Positions 18,630-28,280 of a stretch of 64,000 nucleotides of DNA are shown here, piece after piece (position 1 is the first letter of the stretch; each line of letters begins with the position of its first letter). The position numbers and the translations under genes are program-made. The stretch comes from Hyphomonadaceae bacterium UKL13-1 (lineage in GTDB: Bacteria; Pseudomonadota; Alphaproteobacteria; Caulobacterales; Aquidulcibacteraceae): NCBI GenBank assembly GCA_001602435.1, contig CP012156.1, positions 3,107,898 to 3,171,897 of the forward strand, in the 5' to 3' direction. Under the pieces are notes generated by a model, which was not told the DNA's origin, made no database searches, and worked only from the letters and a program-made list of their open reading frames with translations.

Positions 18630-19688
18630 ATGAGTATGACAGCTGAACTTGCCACTCCAAGATTGCTTCCCCGCCGATTTGGTTTGAACAAACCAAAGTT
18701 GGAGGTGCATGAAGGCGATTTAGCGCGTGCCGATCTGATCCTGTCACGCGCAACTTATTGTGATCCCCAATCCAATGCTGCGCTTCTTGGTGACAAGCGC
18801 CTATTGTTTTCGCCCTCGGGTCGCAGCTTTTTGAGCTATGCGCCCAAGGGGCGCACGTGGCTGGCCTTCGGTGCACCGGTAGGGCAAGCTGAGGAAGCAA
18901 TTGGCCTCGCACAGCGCTTTATCACCATAGCCCGCAAACTCGGCGCAAAGCCTGCATTTTATGGCGTTGGGCCCAGCTTTGAAGGTATCGCTGAAGCGTT
19001 GGACTTACAAAAGGTCAAGACGGGCGAACGCGCCATTTTGGACCTCACGACATTTTCTCTTGATGGCAAACAGCGCCAAGTCATTCGCACCCATCGCAAT
19101 CGCCATGTCAAAAACCAGTTTAGCGTTCGCATTGAAGGGCCTGGTGCCGTACGCGCCAATCTGGCCCGCTTGCAGACCATCTCTGACCAATGGCTGGTGC
19201 ACCAAGCTGGCGGCGAAAAAGGCTTTGGGCTCGGTCGGTTTGATGTGCATTATATCGACCGTCTGCCCCTCGCGACCGTTCGGGCCGCCGATGGCCACAT
19301 CGCTGCTTTTGCCTGCCTATGGCCTTCCGCTGACAAGTCACGTATCGGCGTTGATCTGATGCGTTATGGCGAAGATGCGCCGAACGGCGTGATGGACTAT
19401 CTGTTCGCTGAGCTGTTCTTGTGGGCCAAAGCGCAGGGCTATCAAGCGTTTGACTTGAATACCTCGCCACTGGCGGGGGTGGAGCCCTGCAGCAGTTCGC
19501 CTTTTGTCACCAATTTGGCCAAGCTAATGTATGAGCACGGCGAGAAACTGTATAATTTTCAAGGTGTACGGCGCTTCAAAAACAAGTTCCATCCGGAGTG
19601 GGAGGACGTCTATCTCGCCGCCCCGAAAGGGGTGTCGCACTTCGTCGCACTGGCGCGGGCGACTTTATTGATCAATCGGCCGCTCTAA
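18630..19688 (+). CDS. DUF2156 protein (MprF C-terminal-like)
   Basis: 352 residues, soluble. It resembles the DUF2156 domain that forms the catalytic cytoplasmic part of MprF-type lysyl-phosphatidylglycerol synthetases, with GNAT-like folds. Seen: the GDKRLLFSPSGRSFLSYAP strand, GAPVG, IGVDLMRY and a conserved PLAGVEP followed by KLYNFQGVRRFKNKF-type residues near the C-terminus. The membrane flippase part of MprF is absent, so this is the stand-alone form. Aminoacyl transfer to lipids or another acceptor is inferred. Confidence 0.75.
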   Translation: MSMTAELATPRLLPRRFGLNKPKLEVHEGDLARADLILSRATYCDPQSNAALLGDKRLLFSPSGRSFLSYAPKGRTWLAFGAPVGQAEEAIGLAQRFITIARKLGAKPAFYGVGPSFEGIAEALDLQKVKTGERAILDLTTFSLDGKQRQVIRTHRNRHVKNQFSVRIEGPGAVRANLARLQTISDQWLVHQAGGEKGFGLGRFDVHYIDRLPLATVRAADGHIAAFACLWPSADKSRIGVDLMRYGEDAPNGVMDYLFAELFLWAKAQGYQAFDLNTSPLAGVEPCSSSPFVTNLAKLMYEHGEKLYNFQGVRRFKNKFHPEWEDVYLAAPKGVSHFVALARATLLINRPL

Positions 19689-19752
19689 TCTGCGCACCAA
19701 TCACAGCAAAATCCACCCTCGACTTCACAAAAAGCCTCGCTAGAGTGGTGGC

Positions 19753-20790
19753 ATGCGTACGATCCTCTTTGCTCTCTTGTCGTTTGTAACCTTTTGGGTT
19801 GCCCCAGTTTCCGTCACGGCCAAGCCAGTTCAGCCTGAAATCGGCAAGGGCTGGCAAGAAGCGGTGGTCCATGTGGCCGACCCAGCGCCGTGGGTGGCGT
19901 TTTTTACTGAGGATGCCGGTTGGAAAGTGGCCTCACGCGGCCGCATCGACCCCACCATCCTCAAATCCTGGAATCTCGCGCCCACTGTTACAGGCACGGA
20001 GGTTCTTTTGATGAATGAGGGCGACTCCAAAGGCTGGATTCGCCTTGTGACCTTAAAAGGCATTGCTTCAGAGCCGATCCGTCCAGCCGCACAGGCTTGG
20101 GACCCCGGCGGCTGGTTTTCGCTGATGACCCGTTCACGTGATGCCACCAACGTTTACAATAAGGCCATTGCACGTGGATGGACGGCCTATAACAGCCCAC
20201 AAGAATTCAGCTTTGGCGGCGTTCAATTGCGCAATGTCGTGATCCGCGGGCCAGACGGCGTCAATGTGTCAATCTACGAGCGCTTGGTACCGAAGCTGGA
20301 GGGCTGGGAAACCATTAAGGGTATCAGCCGCGTGTTTAATGTTATGACCATGGTCAAGGATTTCGAAGCCGAGCGAGCCTTTTTTCAAGAGGGCTTGGGC
20401 TTTGGCGCGTGGTTCATCGGCAATTATGAAGACACCATACCGGTGGCCACCAATTTCGGCCTCCCCGTCAATCTTTCCACCCATATCCCTCGTCGGTCAG
20501 GGATTTTGTGGGAGAGCCAGAGTGAGGATGGCCGGGTTGAATTGATGCGCTTTGTCGGCCTCGAAGGCGTGGATCATGCCCCACGTGCCAATTTCACCAA
20601 TCGTGGAATTGTGGCTTTAAGGCTGCCAGTGGCCAATTTAGACGCTTGGGTTAGCAAGGTGCGCGCGAAAGGCATTGAGGTAAGCACAATAGGTCAGCCT
20701 AGCCGCCTTGCCCCTTACGGGCGGGTGAAAACAGCTTGGGTCCAGTCCCCCAATGGCGGGATCGTCGAAGCTTTTGAAGTCCTGCCTTAA
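19753..20790 (+). CDS. VOC/glyoxalase-like protein with signal peptide
   Basis: 345 residues. An N-terminal signal peptide (about 1-24, ending VTAKP) is followed by two repeats of the vicinal oxygen chelate fold, the second beginning near VFNVMTMVKDFEAERAFFQEGLGF. Such proteins are dioxygenases, lyases or binding proteins; the export signal argues for a periplasmic location. Its stop shares a TTAA with the stop of the convergent siroheme-like gene. No substrate can be assigned. Confidence 0.7.
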   Translation: MRTILFALLSFVTFWVAPVSVTAKPVQPEIGKGWQEAVVHVADPAPWVAFFTEDAGWKVASRGRIDPTILKSWNLAPTVTGTEVLLMNEGDSKGWIRLVTLKGIASEPIRPAAQAWDPGGWFSLMTRSRDATNVYNKAIARGWTAYNSPQEFSFGGVQLRNVVIRGPDGVNVSIYERLVPKLEGWETIKGISRVFNVMTMVKDFEAERAFFQEGLGFGAWFIGNYEDTIPVATNFGLPVNLSTHIPRRSGILWESQSEDGRVELMRFVGLEGVDHAPRANFTNRGIVALRLPVANLDAWVSKVRAKGIEVSTIGQPSRLAPYGRVKTAWVQSPNGGIVEAFEVLP

Positions 20791-21362
20791 TTAGACGCGG
20801 ACGGATCCGGCGGCCCGAAAGTAGCGACCAGCTTTTCGAAGGCCGCTTGCCGCATCTCAGCCATGCTGGCCCCGGCTCTCTTTTGCTCCAGTCGCTCGGC
20901 GGTTAGGGTTTCCAGCATCTCTGCCCAAGCCTCTGGAAAGGCTGCGGTCAGGCGCTCGCGCACATAAGAAGCCGCAGCGGGGCTGCCCCCACCGGTTCCG
21001 GCACTCAATACCAACCGCCCTCGACGGACGATTGCCGGGGTATGGAAGTCGCATAACGGCAGCACATCTTCGGTATTGAGGAGGACTTTCGCAGCGCGAG
21101 CGGCAGCGCCGAGCAGCTCTGCCTCAGCGGGCTCTAGGTCCGCTACCCACATGAGTTGCAAGGCAGCCAAATCATCGGCATTGGGCAGCCGCGCGATTAG
21201 GTCTGCACCGGCTGCCGCGACAAGCTCTGGCTCAGGCCGATCCGAATAGATCAGGGGCGTCGTACCTAAGCCTTGGAACCAAGCCAATCGACGAACGGTC
21301 AGTGTGCCCCGCCCAACCAAGCCGATCCGAGTCTGCGCCGGGTCTAAATGAATGGGTATCAT
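20787..21362 (-). CDS. Siroheme synthase N-terminal-like dehydrogenase (CysG-N / Met8 type)
   Basis: 191 residues. The first about 110 resemble the NAD-binding domain of precorrin-2 dehydrogenase, and the remainder the dimerisation region; RGRLVLSAGTGGGSPAAASYVRERL matches the family's NVPDDxxxCDFxxPA...RRGxLxxAxSTGGxSP pattern. Seen key segments are LNTEDVLPLCDFHTPAIVRRG and the GGGSPA loop. The methyltransferase half of CysG is not present. It likely oxidises precorrin-2 and perhaps inserts iron for siroheme; NAD-loop residues are less canonical than usual (GRGTLTVRR), so activity should be viewed with care. Confidence 0.75.
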   Translation of the reverse strand: MIPIHLDPAQTRIGLVGRGTLTVRRLAWFQGLGTTPLIYSDRPEPELVAAAGADLIARLPNADDLAALQLMWVADLEPAEAELLGAAARAAKVLLNTEDVLPLCDFHTPAIVRRGRLVLSAGTGGGSPAAASYVRERLTAAFPEAWAEMLETLTAERLEQKRAGASMAEMRQAAFEKLVATFGPPDPSASN

Positions 21363-21549
21363 GCTGTGCCGCCCTTATTGTTTTGCAGCATCGATTTAGG
21401 CGGCTTTGCGTTGAGAATGAACCCCGAAGAATTTTTGCGCCTTCCTTGGGACTTTTTGTCGCGCCTCTCACGGTGGCGATTGCTCGACGGCACCTAAAAA
21501 TTAGCGCAAACAGACCATTCACAATTTCTTGATCGAGGATGAGAGCCCA

Positions 21550-22251
21550 ATGGCACGTTACCATGGACATACCGAGCGCCACGCTATTGCGCGTATAGGC
21601 TGGCTGCGGGCGGCAGTTCTGGGGGCAAATGACGGCATTGTCTCCACCGCCAGCTTGATCGTAGGTGTAGCAGCGGCTGCCGCAACGCGGGACTCGATCC
21701 TCCTGACCGGCGCTGCAGGGTTGGTGGCGGGTGCCATGTCCATGGCGGCGGGCGAATATGTCTCTGTCAGCTCGCAAGCCGATAGCGAAGCCGCCGATAT
21801 CTCTAAAGAGCGGCAGGAGCTGATTGATACGCCCGACCATGAACTTGCAGAACTGACCGCGATTTATGTGGCCCGCGGCCTGGAAAAAGAGCTTGCCCAA
21901 CAAGTCGCCGTCCAAATGACAGCCCATGATGCTTTGGCCGCTCATACACGCGATGAATTGGGCATTAGCGAACACACCACAGCCAAGCCGATTCAGGCTG
22001 CCTTGACCTCAGCTGCCACCTTCAGCGTCGGGGCTGCCCTGCCTTTGGCGACCGTCATTCTGGTTCCATCGTCAATGATCATTCCAACCGTATCAATTGG
22101 TGCGCTGGTGTTCCTAGGGCTGCTGGGCGGACTTGGGGCCACAACCGGCGGGGCAAAGCCTTTACCAGCAGTTCTACGCGTGACGTTCTGGGGAGCCTTA
22201 GCCATGGCTCTGACCGCAGGGATCGGGCATTTTATCGGCGCGTCGATCTAG
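21550..22251 (+). CDS. VIT1/CCC1-family Fe/Mn transporter
   Basis: 233 residues. The N-terminal segment with HxERH...GWLRAAVLGANDGIVSTASLIVGVAAA and the GAAGLVAGAMSMAAGEYVSVSSQ stretch identify the VIT1/CCC1 family of membrane iron or manganese exporters. A cytoplasmic metal-binding helical section (about 75-140, with many Glu and His) is followed by two to three further membrane helices. Start is the ATG at 21550 (GAGGATGAGAG upstream); a TTG at 21529 would add seven residues. Confidence 0.9.
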   Translation: MARYHGHTERHAIARIGWLRAAVLGANDGIVSTASLIVGVAAAAATRDSILLTGAAGLVAGAMSMAAGEYVSVSSQADSEAADISKERQELIDTPDHELAELTAIYVARGLEKELAQQVAVQMTAHDALAAHTRDELGISEHTTAKPIQAALTSAATFSVGAALPLATVILVPSSMIIPTVSIGALVFLGLLGGLGATTGGAKPLPAVLRVTFWGALAMALTAGIGHFIGASI

Positions 22252-22540
22252 AAGGCCCAAGGACTTTAACTGGATAGGTGCCCAGAATTGAGGCGCGAGA
22301 TGTGTGTCATTTTAGCACTCATGCTTAAGAATTTTGCATCGCTTAGCACCACATCACTGAAGATTGGCCGATTGCGCACCGGAATAGCTCCGTCGCGGTC
22401 CCCCAAGCGCTTGCGCGGCTGCGCAACACGAGATTAGTATATCATTTCTGATGGGGGCATCGGCGCTATTGGCACACCAGTCATGGCCGCGATTCCCTTA
22501 CGTTTTGATGTTTTCGCGTTGAGCTTTAGGAGAATACGCC

Positions 22541-25522
22541 ATGAAACTTCGCAATTGGGCACAGGTAGGTTTGATTACCTGCTTGGCAGGGCCCGCTTTC
22601 GCACAGACTGCGGCAACTACGCCGGCACCGGAAGCCAAACCAGTCGAAACAATTATCGTTACGGGGTCCAGCATTCGTCGTCAGGTTGAGAACAGCGCAC
22701 TGCCGCTGCAAATCGTCAGCCGAGAAGACCTGAAACGCGAAGGCATTTCCAGCCCAGAGCAATTGGTCGCCTATTTGACGGCGAACGTCGCGGGGATCGA
22801 CAACCTCGCGTCTAACGCGGACGTCACGGAAAACCGCGGTGCACGGGGTGGGTCTTTCGCCAACTTGCGTGGTCAAGGCTCTGCCGGGACTTTGATCTTG
22901 CTGAACGGCCGCCGCGTTGCGGCCCACGGGATCAATGGTGGCGCGGTTGATATCAACCAATTGCCAATTGCCGCCATGCAGCGCGTTGATGTGCTGAAAG
23001 ACGGCGCGTCGGCCATCTATGGTACAGATGCAATCGGCGGCGTGATGAACTTTATCACCCGAACAGACTATCAAGGCCTGAACGCCCGTGTCTTCACGGA
23101 CGTGACCGAAGAGGGCGGCGGCAATATCTATCAAGCCTCCCTGATGGGCGGCTATGGCGATATTTCGACCCAGAACTTCAACATCATGGCCACGGTAAGC
23201 TATCGTAAGAACGATGAACTGCTGGCGAGCGAGCGTGATTTTATCGACACCTTCCAGATCAATCGTGGTCTATCGCCCGATACGCGTGGCACACCGTTCG
23301 GGACCATCTTCCCGCTGACAACGTCAGCCACCTCACCCTTCACACCGAATGGCACGTTGTGGGGAACGACTGCGACAGCGCCACTGGTTCCTGGCTCCAC
23401 GACGCTTCGCTACACCAACGGGGTCAACCCCTTGGCCTTGCCAGGCGGCCTTGGTTGCTCTGCCATCAAAGATATGGACGATTATGCCGAGCAAATCTGG
23501 TTCTCGCCTACGAACTCCGTCACAGCCAGCTTAGCCTGTTCGTGGGACTCAGGCGAACAAGCTAGTATCCAGCAGCAGCAAGAAACCTTGAACGGCCTCG
23601 TGCGCGCTGTTTATCGCGTCGGCAAGCATGAGATCGTTGGCGAATTCACCGCTTCTGATGCGACCGCCGACAACCGCTTTTCCCATATTCAGTTGACCCC
23701 CAATGCGACAGCCATTGGCGGCCCTGACTCAACCTCTTTGAACTTCGCTTATTTCCGCATTCCAGGTGTCAATGACGCGGTTTATGACCGGATTGCCAAT
23801 GCTTTGGTTGCGGCTTTCCCAACCGATACGGCACTGGCTGCTCGTCGGGCGCTGAACCTGCCAATCGCCATGCGCTGGCGTTGTATTGAGTGCGGACGTC
23901 GCGAAGTCAGCACCAACACCAAAACCAGTCGCTACTTTGTAGGTGCTGATGGTCCATTGCCCTTCGGCGATTGGAACTATCGCGTGGGCGCGTCCCAAGC
24001 CACCAGTGAAGCGGAATCGACCTTGGGCAGCGGCTATTATTACCGCAATGCGTTCTCGGTGAATGGTGTCCAAAAGAACAACGGCATCGTGAACGTCTTT
24101 AACTCTGGCGTCCTCAATCCCTTCTTGTTGCCCGGCCAACAACAAACGGCCGCCGCTTTGACTGCACTTGAAACGGCTTCGGCGCGCGGTGTCACCTTGT
24201 TTGGTGGCAAGTTCACCGTCACCCAATTTGATGGCTCAATGTCCGGTCCTCTGTTTGAGTTGCCAGGCGGCAAGGCTTATGCGGCGATTGGCGTCGATTT
24301 CCGGACTGAGGAATATGCATTCAATGGTGACCGCCGGGTTGCTGCAGAGCGGGCCAACATCTTGGGCGCGCCCTTTGATGATGCCAATGCGTTGAGCAAT
24401 GTCAGCCGTGATGTGAAAGCCGTCTTTGCCGAAATGGTCTTCCCCGTTTTGGACAATTTGGAATTCACCATTGCTGGTCGCGTCGACGAATATGACGGGT
24501 TTGGCCGTACGACCAATCCAAAATACTCGTTCAGATATTCGCCATTGGACATGCTGACATTCCGCGGTTCCTATAGCACGGGCTTCCGCGTGCCATCGTT
24601 CAACCAAATCTACAACGGCGTTACAGCGGTTGACTTGGCTTTGGGCTCGGCTGTGGTCGATCCAAAGACCTGCGCAACCTTGGTCGTCTCAACCTTGCCC
24701 GGCTGCGGCAATATTCTCGACCTTGGCCCTGTGCGCGAATTAACGGGCGGGAACCTTGGCCTCGGCCCTGAAGAGGCAGAGAACCTATCGTTGGGCTTCG
24801 TCTTGAAGTTTGCGAAAAATGCCTCGGCCACGATTGACTGGTGGCGGATTGAACGGACTGGCACGATCGCCTCTCTAACCCGCACCCAGTTGCAACAGAA
24901 CTATACCGACTTCGAAAGCAAGTTCGTCCGTGATCCCGTCTCGGGCCGCATCATCACCATCGACCGCCGGATCTTGAATGCCGGTGGGAGCTTGATGGAG
25001 GGCATGGAAATCAGCCTTCGGAACAGCGGCGAGATCATGGGTACGAAATGGAGTGCGGCGCTCGATGGTACTCACATCATCAACCGTCAATCCAAGTTGT
25101 TACCATCGGCGGCTTATGGCGCAAATGAAGTTGATACGTGGACCCGCTTCCAAGACTTGACCTTGTCTTGGCGGCACAATGCCTTTGTGACGCTAAGTCG
25201 TGGTGATTGGGCCGCAACTCTGTCGCAATCCTATCGCCCAAGCTATCTGGATAATGCCAATTATCTGGGCATCGCATCGGGCGTGGTTGTCCCCGCGAAT
25301 TACCAGCAGCGGGTCAAGAGCTACACCACTTATAACACCACGGTCACCTACCGCGGGATCAAGAACATGGTGATCACTGGCGGGATCAAGAACCTGCTGA
25401 ATGAAGATCCACCATTCACCCTGAATTACGATTCAGACTTGGGTAGCGGGAGCTCGTGGGATCCACGCGTTGCAGACCCGCGCGGCCGGGCATTTACGCT
25501 TAGCTTGGAGTATGAGTTCTAA
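22541..25522 (+). CDS. TonB-dependent receptor
   Basis: 993 residues, ATG start with a good AGGAG site at about 22527. A signal peptide (about 1-22, ending AFAQ) leads into a TonB-box-like ETIIVTG segment and the plug domain (about 45-165: LNGRRVAAHG, RVDVLKDGASAIYGTDAIGGVMNFITR). The long C-terminal part is the 22-strand beta-barrel and ends in the outer-membrane signature YEF. The layout is of the large TonB receptors common in Caulobacterales and sphingomonads, often used for oligosaccharides or peptides. The ligand is unknown. A strong terminator lies 34 bases after the stop. Confidence 0.95.
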   Translation: MKLRNWAQVGLITCLAGPAFAQTAATTPAPEAKPVETIIVTGSSIRRQVENSALPLQIVSREDLKREGISSPEQLVAYLTANVAGIDNLASNADVTENRGARGGSFANLRGQGSAGTLILLNGRRVAAHGINGGAVDINQLPIAAMQRVDVLKDGASAIYGTDAIGGVMNFITRTDYQGLNARVFTDVTEEGGGNIYQASLMGGYGDISTQNFNIMATVSYRKNDELLASERDFIDTFQINRGLSPDTRGTPFGTIFPLTTSATSPFTPNGTLWGTTATAPLVPGSTTLRYTNGVNPLALPGGLGCSAIKDMDDYAEQIWFSPTNSVTASLACSWDSGEQASIQQQQETLNGLVRAVYRVGKHEIVGEFTASDATADNRFSHIQLTPNATAIGGPDSTSLNFAYFRIPGVNDAVYDRIANALVAAFPTDTALAARRALNLPIAMRWRCIECGRREVSTNTKTSRYFVGADGPLPFGDWNYRVGASQATSEAESTLGSGYYYRNAFSVNGVQKNNGIVNVFNSGVLNPFLLPGQQQTAAALTALETASARGVTLFGGKFTVTQFDGSMSGPLFELPGGKAYAAIGVDFRTEEYAFNGDRRVAAERANILGAPFDDANALSNVSRDVKAVFAEMVFPVLDNLEFTIAGRVDEYDGFGRTTNPKYSFRYSPLDMLTFRGSYSTGFRVPSFNQIYNGVTAVDLALGSAVVDPKTCATLVVSTLPGCGNILDLGPVRELTGGNLGLGPEEAENLSLGFVLKFAKNASATIDWWRIERTGTIASLTRTQLQQNYTDFESKFVRDPVSGRIITIDRRILNAGGSLMEGMEISLRNSGEIMGTKWSAALDGTHIINRQSKLLPSAAYGANEVDTWTRFQDLTLSWRHNAFVTLSRGDWAATLSQSYRPSYLDNANYLGIASGVVVPANYQQRVKSYTTYNTTVTYRGIKNMVITGGIKNLLNEDPPFTLNYDSDLGSGSSWDPRVADPRGRAFTLSLEYEF

Positions 25523-25555
25523 AGCCTTGCTGGCCAATTATCATCAACGCAAACG

Positions 25556-25585
25556 AAAACGGGGCCACTTGGCCCCGTTTTTTTT
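25556..25585 (+). terminator. Rho-independent terminator of the TonB receptor gene
   Basis: A stem GGGGCC/GGCCCC with a 4-base ACTT loop and flanking A and T runs, ending in TTTTTTTT. This is the cleanest intrinsic terminator in the window. Confidence 0.92.
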
Positions 25586-25609
25586 GATCGCTGAATGCTC
25601 GAGCCGGAT

Positions 25610-25780
25610 TTAACGGCTACCGATCGACGTTCCAACCGTATTGAAACGGTTGCTCATATTGTTCCCAAGGCGACCCAAGGAGGTGATGAGCACAACAGCG
25701 ATCAACGCTGCGATCAGACCATATTCAATGGCCGTCGCACCAGATTCGCCCTTACGAAACTTTTGCAGAAACTTTTTCAA
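25610..25780 (-). CDS. Flp-family type IVb pilin, 56 aa
   Basis: Too short for many gene finders and starts at TTG. The start at 25778-25780 is supported by an AGAAGGA site 8 bases upstream; no in-frame ATG or GTG exists further up. The sequence has a basic leader (KKFLQKFRKGESG), the prepilin cleavage site G14/A15 with the Flp-type ATAIEYG after it (Glu at +5), and a 20-residue hydrophobic helix. It would be cut by a TadV/CpaA-type peptidase and polymerised by the Tad system. No other pilus genes flank it; the TadG-like pair is 20 kb away. AT-rich DNA upstream (25781-25997) must hold its promoter. Confidence 0.88.
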   Translation of the reverse strand: MKKFLQKFRKGESGATAIEYGLIAALIAVVLITSLGRLGNNMSNRFNTVGTSIGSR

Positions 25781-25997
25781 CGGACTTTTCCTTCTGACAT
25801 GCGCGTGAGAGATGGCATCTACTAAGCGAGTTGCTTTTCTCCTCAGGTATAACGTTTAGGGCTAAATGATAAAAATCAGGTAAAATTGGTCGATAAGACC
25901 CAATCAAATAGAGTGCATATCAAGCATTGATATGTATTCAAAATTCTGCCTGCAATAAAAAATAATGCACTTGAAATCAGTCACAACCAACAAGCAA

Positions 25998-28025
25998 TTA
26001 AACTGGTACTGTGATATTCTTGCCGCCAAAGACCGACTGCCAATTTTCAATCTCGCTCACAACCACGTCATCAGTAGCATGCACTAATTCCGCTACGTTC
26101 GCATAGGAGATCAGTTGATCGGGGCCCGCAAGCAAAATCGCGCCTCGCTCGGCAATCACATCAAGCTTTTCCGCGGTGACTTCGGAGATTGCCGAGAAGC
26201 GCTCAAAATCACCGAAATAGCGGATTGATGCGATCGCACCGCCAAAAGTTGGCAGAAAGACTCCTAGAAAGGTAAAGAGCTTTGAAAAATGGCTCGCCAC
26301 TTCTTTAGAGATCAAATGCGTTGTCCCTGCGAGCTTGAGCCCAAGATAGAGTGACACCGAGACGACCGCGAGGGTAAATAGCGTTTCGGACAATTGGTCT
26401 AAGCGATGATGTGTCTTATGCAGGCGCTTGGCCTTTTGCCGATGATAGGCGCTTTGTGCGGCGACGTGGCGAAGGACGAGATCAGAAAGCGCCGTGCGCA
26501 AGTAGGATGACGTGATCGTCACGCGCGGAAGGCCCACATCTCGCAAACCATGGCGGACATACCATTCGGGCCAAGACGTCTGTGTGCCCCGTGGCCAACG
26601 TCCAGCCGGGCGCGCCACACCGAGTGTCAGCAAGATCGTCGCGTGTCGCAAATACTCAGCTACGCGCCGTGTCTCAAACCAACGACGGTGCCAACGGCGC
26701 TTCTGTCCAATCCAAGTGATGGCCAGAATTCCGGCGAGCAAGACAAGTTCAAACCCGGCGAAAATCCACTTCTGCTCACTCGAGGCAATCGGCAAATAAG
26801 CTATGCCGCCAACCACAGCAAAGGCGCCGAACAAGAAGTTGAGGATCATGCCGCCGCGATAGGCGTCAGATAAATGCGACGAGATGCCATCCGCCCAAGC
26901 GAGGCGTTTGTGGATGTCTGCAGAAATCTTCTCCACAAACCCCGGATCTTGCTTCAACAAGTTGCGGGCAGCCTCAATCTGCACTTGCCCACTACCTGTC
27001 AGAATCGCCTCTGGACTTTCATAGGTGACGCCGAGGTTTCGGAAACGATCAGCCATGCCCTCTGAACCAAAAAGCGCCTCCACCCGACGATAACCATGCC
27101 ACCAAAACTGACTCTTTGGTCGCCACTTTTCGGTATCGAGCGCCTTTAATCCCTCCTCATGGTCAACCTTCTGGGCCTTGGCTTTGCCGGGTGTGGGGCG
27201 CAGAACCGATTCAACCAGTGTGCGCAAATCAGCAAGAGGTTGCGTTGGTTCCCCCGCCAGATGAGGCAGAACGGCCAAATGCTCCGGCACACTCAAAATG
27301 CGCCAGCTTCGAGGGTTGCGCGCATCAATCCAAAGCACCGGTGTGCCCATCGACAGGGCGAGCGCGATGGTATGGCCGGTACCACCGACAAAGCTAGTAC
27401 TCGCCCCGTCCCAAACACCGACCACGAGATCTGATTGCTCGATCATGACTTGGGCAGCCAAGGCGACACGTTCAGAAGCTGCAAAGGAATAGGCCTGGGC
27501 AGCATTGACATCTTTTGGGGCGGTCAGCTTGGCAAGATAGAGGCGCTCTATCAGCGCATCCCGGTCTGCGAGCTCAAACAGACGAGCGGAATCAACTAAC
27601 TCATCAATCACAGCCGCCCGTGCTTTGGTTGGGGGTGAGCAGGTTCCAGTCCCCGTTAACAAAAAGTGGGCTTCATCGGCATTTGCCGGATGGGCATTAA
27701 TCGCGGTATTCAGCTTGCGCCCAAAAGGCAAAGGCGCGACCAATTCCCAATCCCGGTTCTTGGCTTGGCGCGCAGCGATTTGATCGAGCCCATCGACCAA
27801 GAGGGAGTGCATGCGAGTTGGCGCGACTGTCTTGTGCGGCTGGGTTAGGCGCTCTTGGGCAACCGCCATATCAAACATATCGAATACTTGGCTCAAGGCC
27901 TCTTCGATCTCGGCCCGGTTGACCGAGAAGGCGGGGTTAGCTTCACGATGGCCCGTCACGCCCAAGCACAAACGGATTGCGGGAGCGGCGGGGACTGAAA
28001 ACAATATGGGCTTAGCCATGGACAC
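25998..28025 (-). CDS. SLOG-like Rossmann protein fused to four membrane helices
   Basis: 675 residues. Residues about 15-240 look like a SLOG/DprA-type nucleotide-binding Rossmann domain: GVTGHR (22-27), GLDQIAARQA (79-88), PLPFG (98-102), SDLVVGVWDG (198-207) and GGTGHTIALALSMGTPVLWID (214-234). Two pairs of predicted membrane helices follow: 391-411 with 419-439, and 546-566 with 581-601, separated by a basic, cytoplasmic linker. SLOG domains joined to small membrane domains (SLATT) are predicted nucleotide-sensing effectors in bacterial conflict systems. This one has no SMODS cyclase or SAVED partner in sight. It is divergent from the first trypsin gene. Function is inferred. Confidence 0.6.
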   Translation of the reverse strand: MSMAKPILFSVPAAPAIRLCLGVTGHREANPAFSVNRAEIEEALSQVFDMFDMAVAQERLTQPHKTVAPTRMHSLLVDGLDQIAARQAKNRDWELVAPLPFGRKLNTAINAHPANADEAHFLLTGTGTCSPPTKARAAVIDELVDSARLFELADRDALIERLYLAKLTAPKDVNAAQAYSFAASERVALAAQVMIEQSDLVVGVWDGASTSFVGGTGHTIALALSMGTPVLWIDARNPRSWRILSVPEHLAVLPHLAGEPTQPLADLRTLVESVLRPTPGKAKAQKVDHEEGLKALDTEKWRPKSQFWWHGYRRVEALFGSEGMADRFRNLGVTYESPEAILTGSGQVQIEAARNLLKQDPGFVEKISADIHKRLAWADGISSHLSDAYRGGMILNFLFGAFAVVGGIAYLPIASSEQKWIFAGFELVLLAGILAITWIGQKRRWHRRWFETRRVAEYLRHATILLTLGVARPAGRWPRGTQTSWPEWYVRHGLRDVGLPRVTITSSYLRTALSDLVLRHVAAQSAYHRQKAKRLHKTHHRLDQLSETLFTLAVVSVSLYLGLKLAGTTHLISKEVASHFSKLFTFLGVFLPTFGGAIASIRYFGDFERFSAISEVTAEKLDVIAERGAILLAGPDQLISYANVAELVHATDDVVVSEIENWQSVFGGKNITVPV

Positions 28026-28280
28026 GAGCTATCCCCAGCCAAGTCGAATCGTGAATTTCGGGGGCTCTAGAGCCTGTGAGGTGGCTATGCCTCTCATTTG
28101 AAATCCTCATTCTCGTCCCGCCGATTTCCAACGTGCCTTAAAATTCCAAGTCTCAGCGTTACAGGAGCCGCATGATCTCGTCGAGGCCTTAGTAGGGGGC
28201 TTTTCGGGTCTTTCACATCTTGATTTTCCCCCATTTACCTCGATAGTCGATCCTCAGATTTTGCATCGTGAGTTTTTGAC

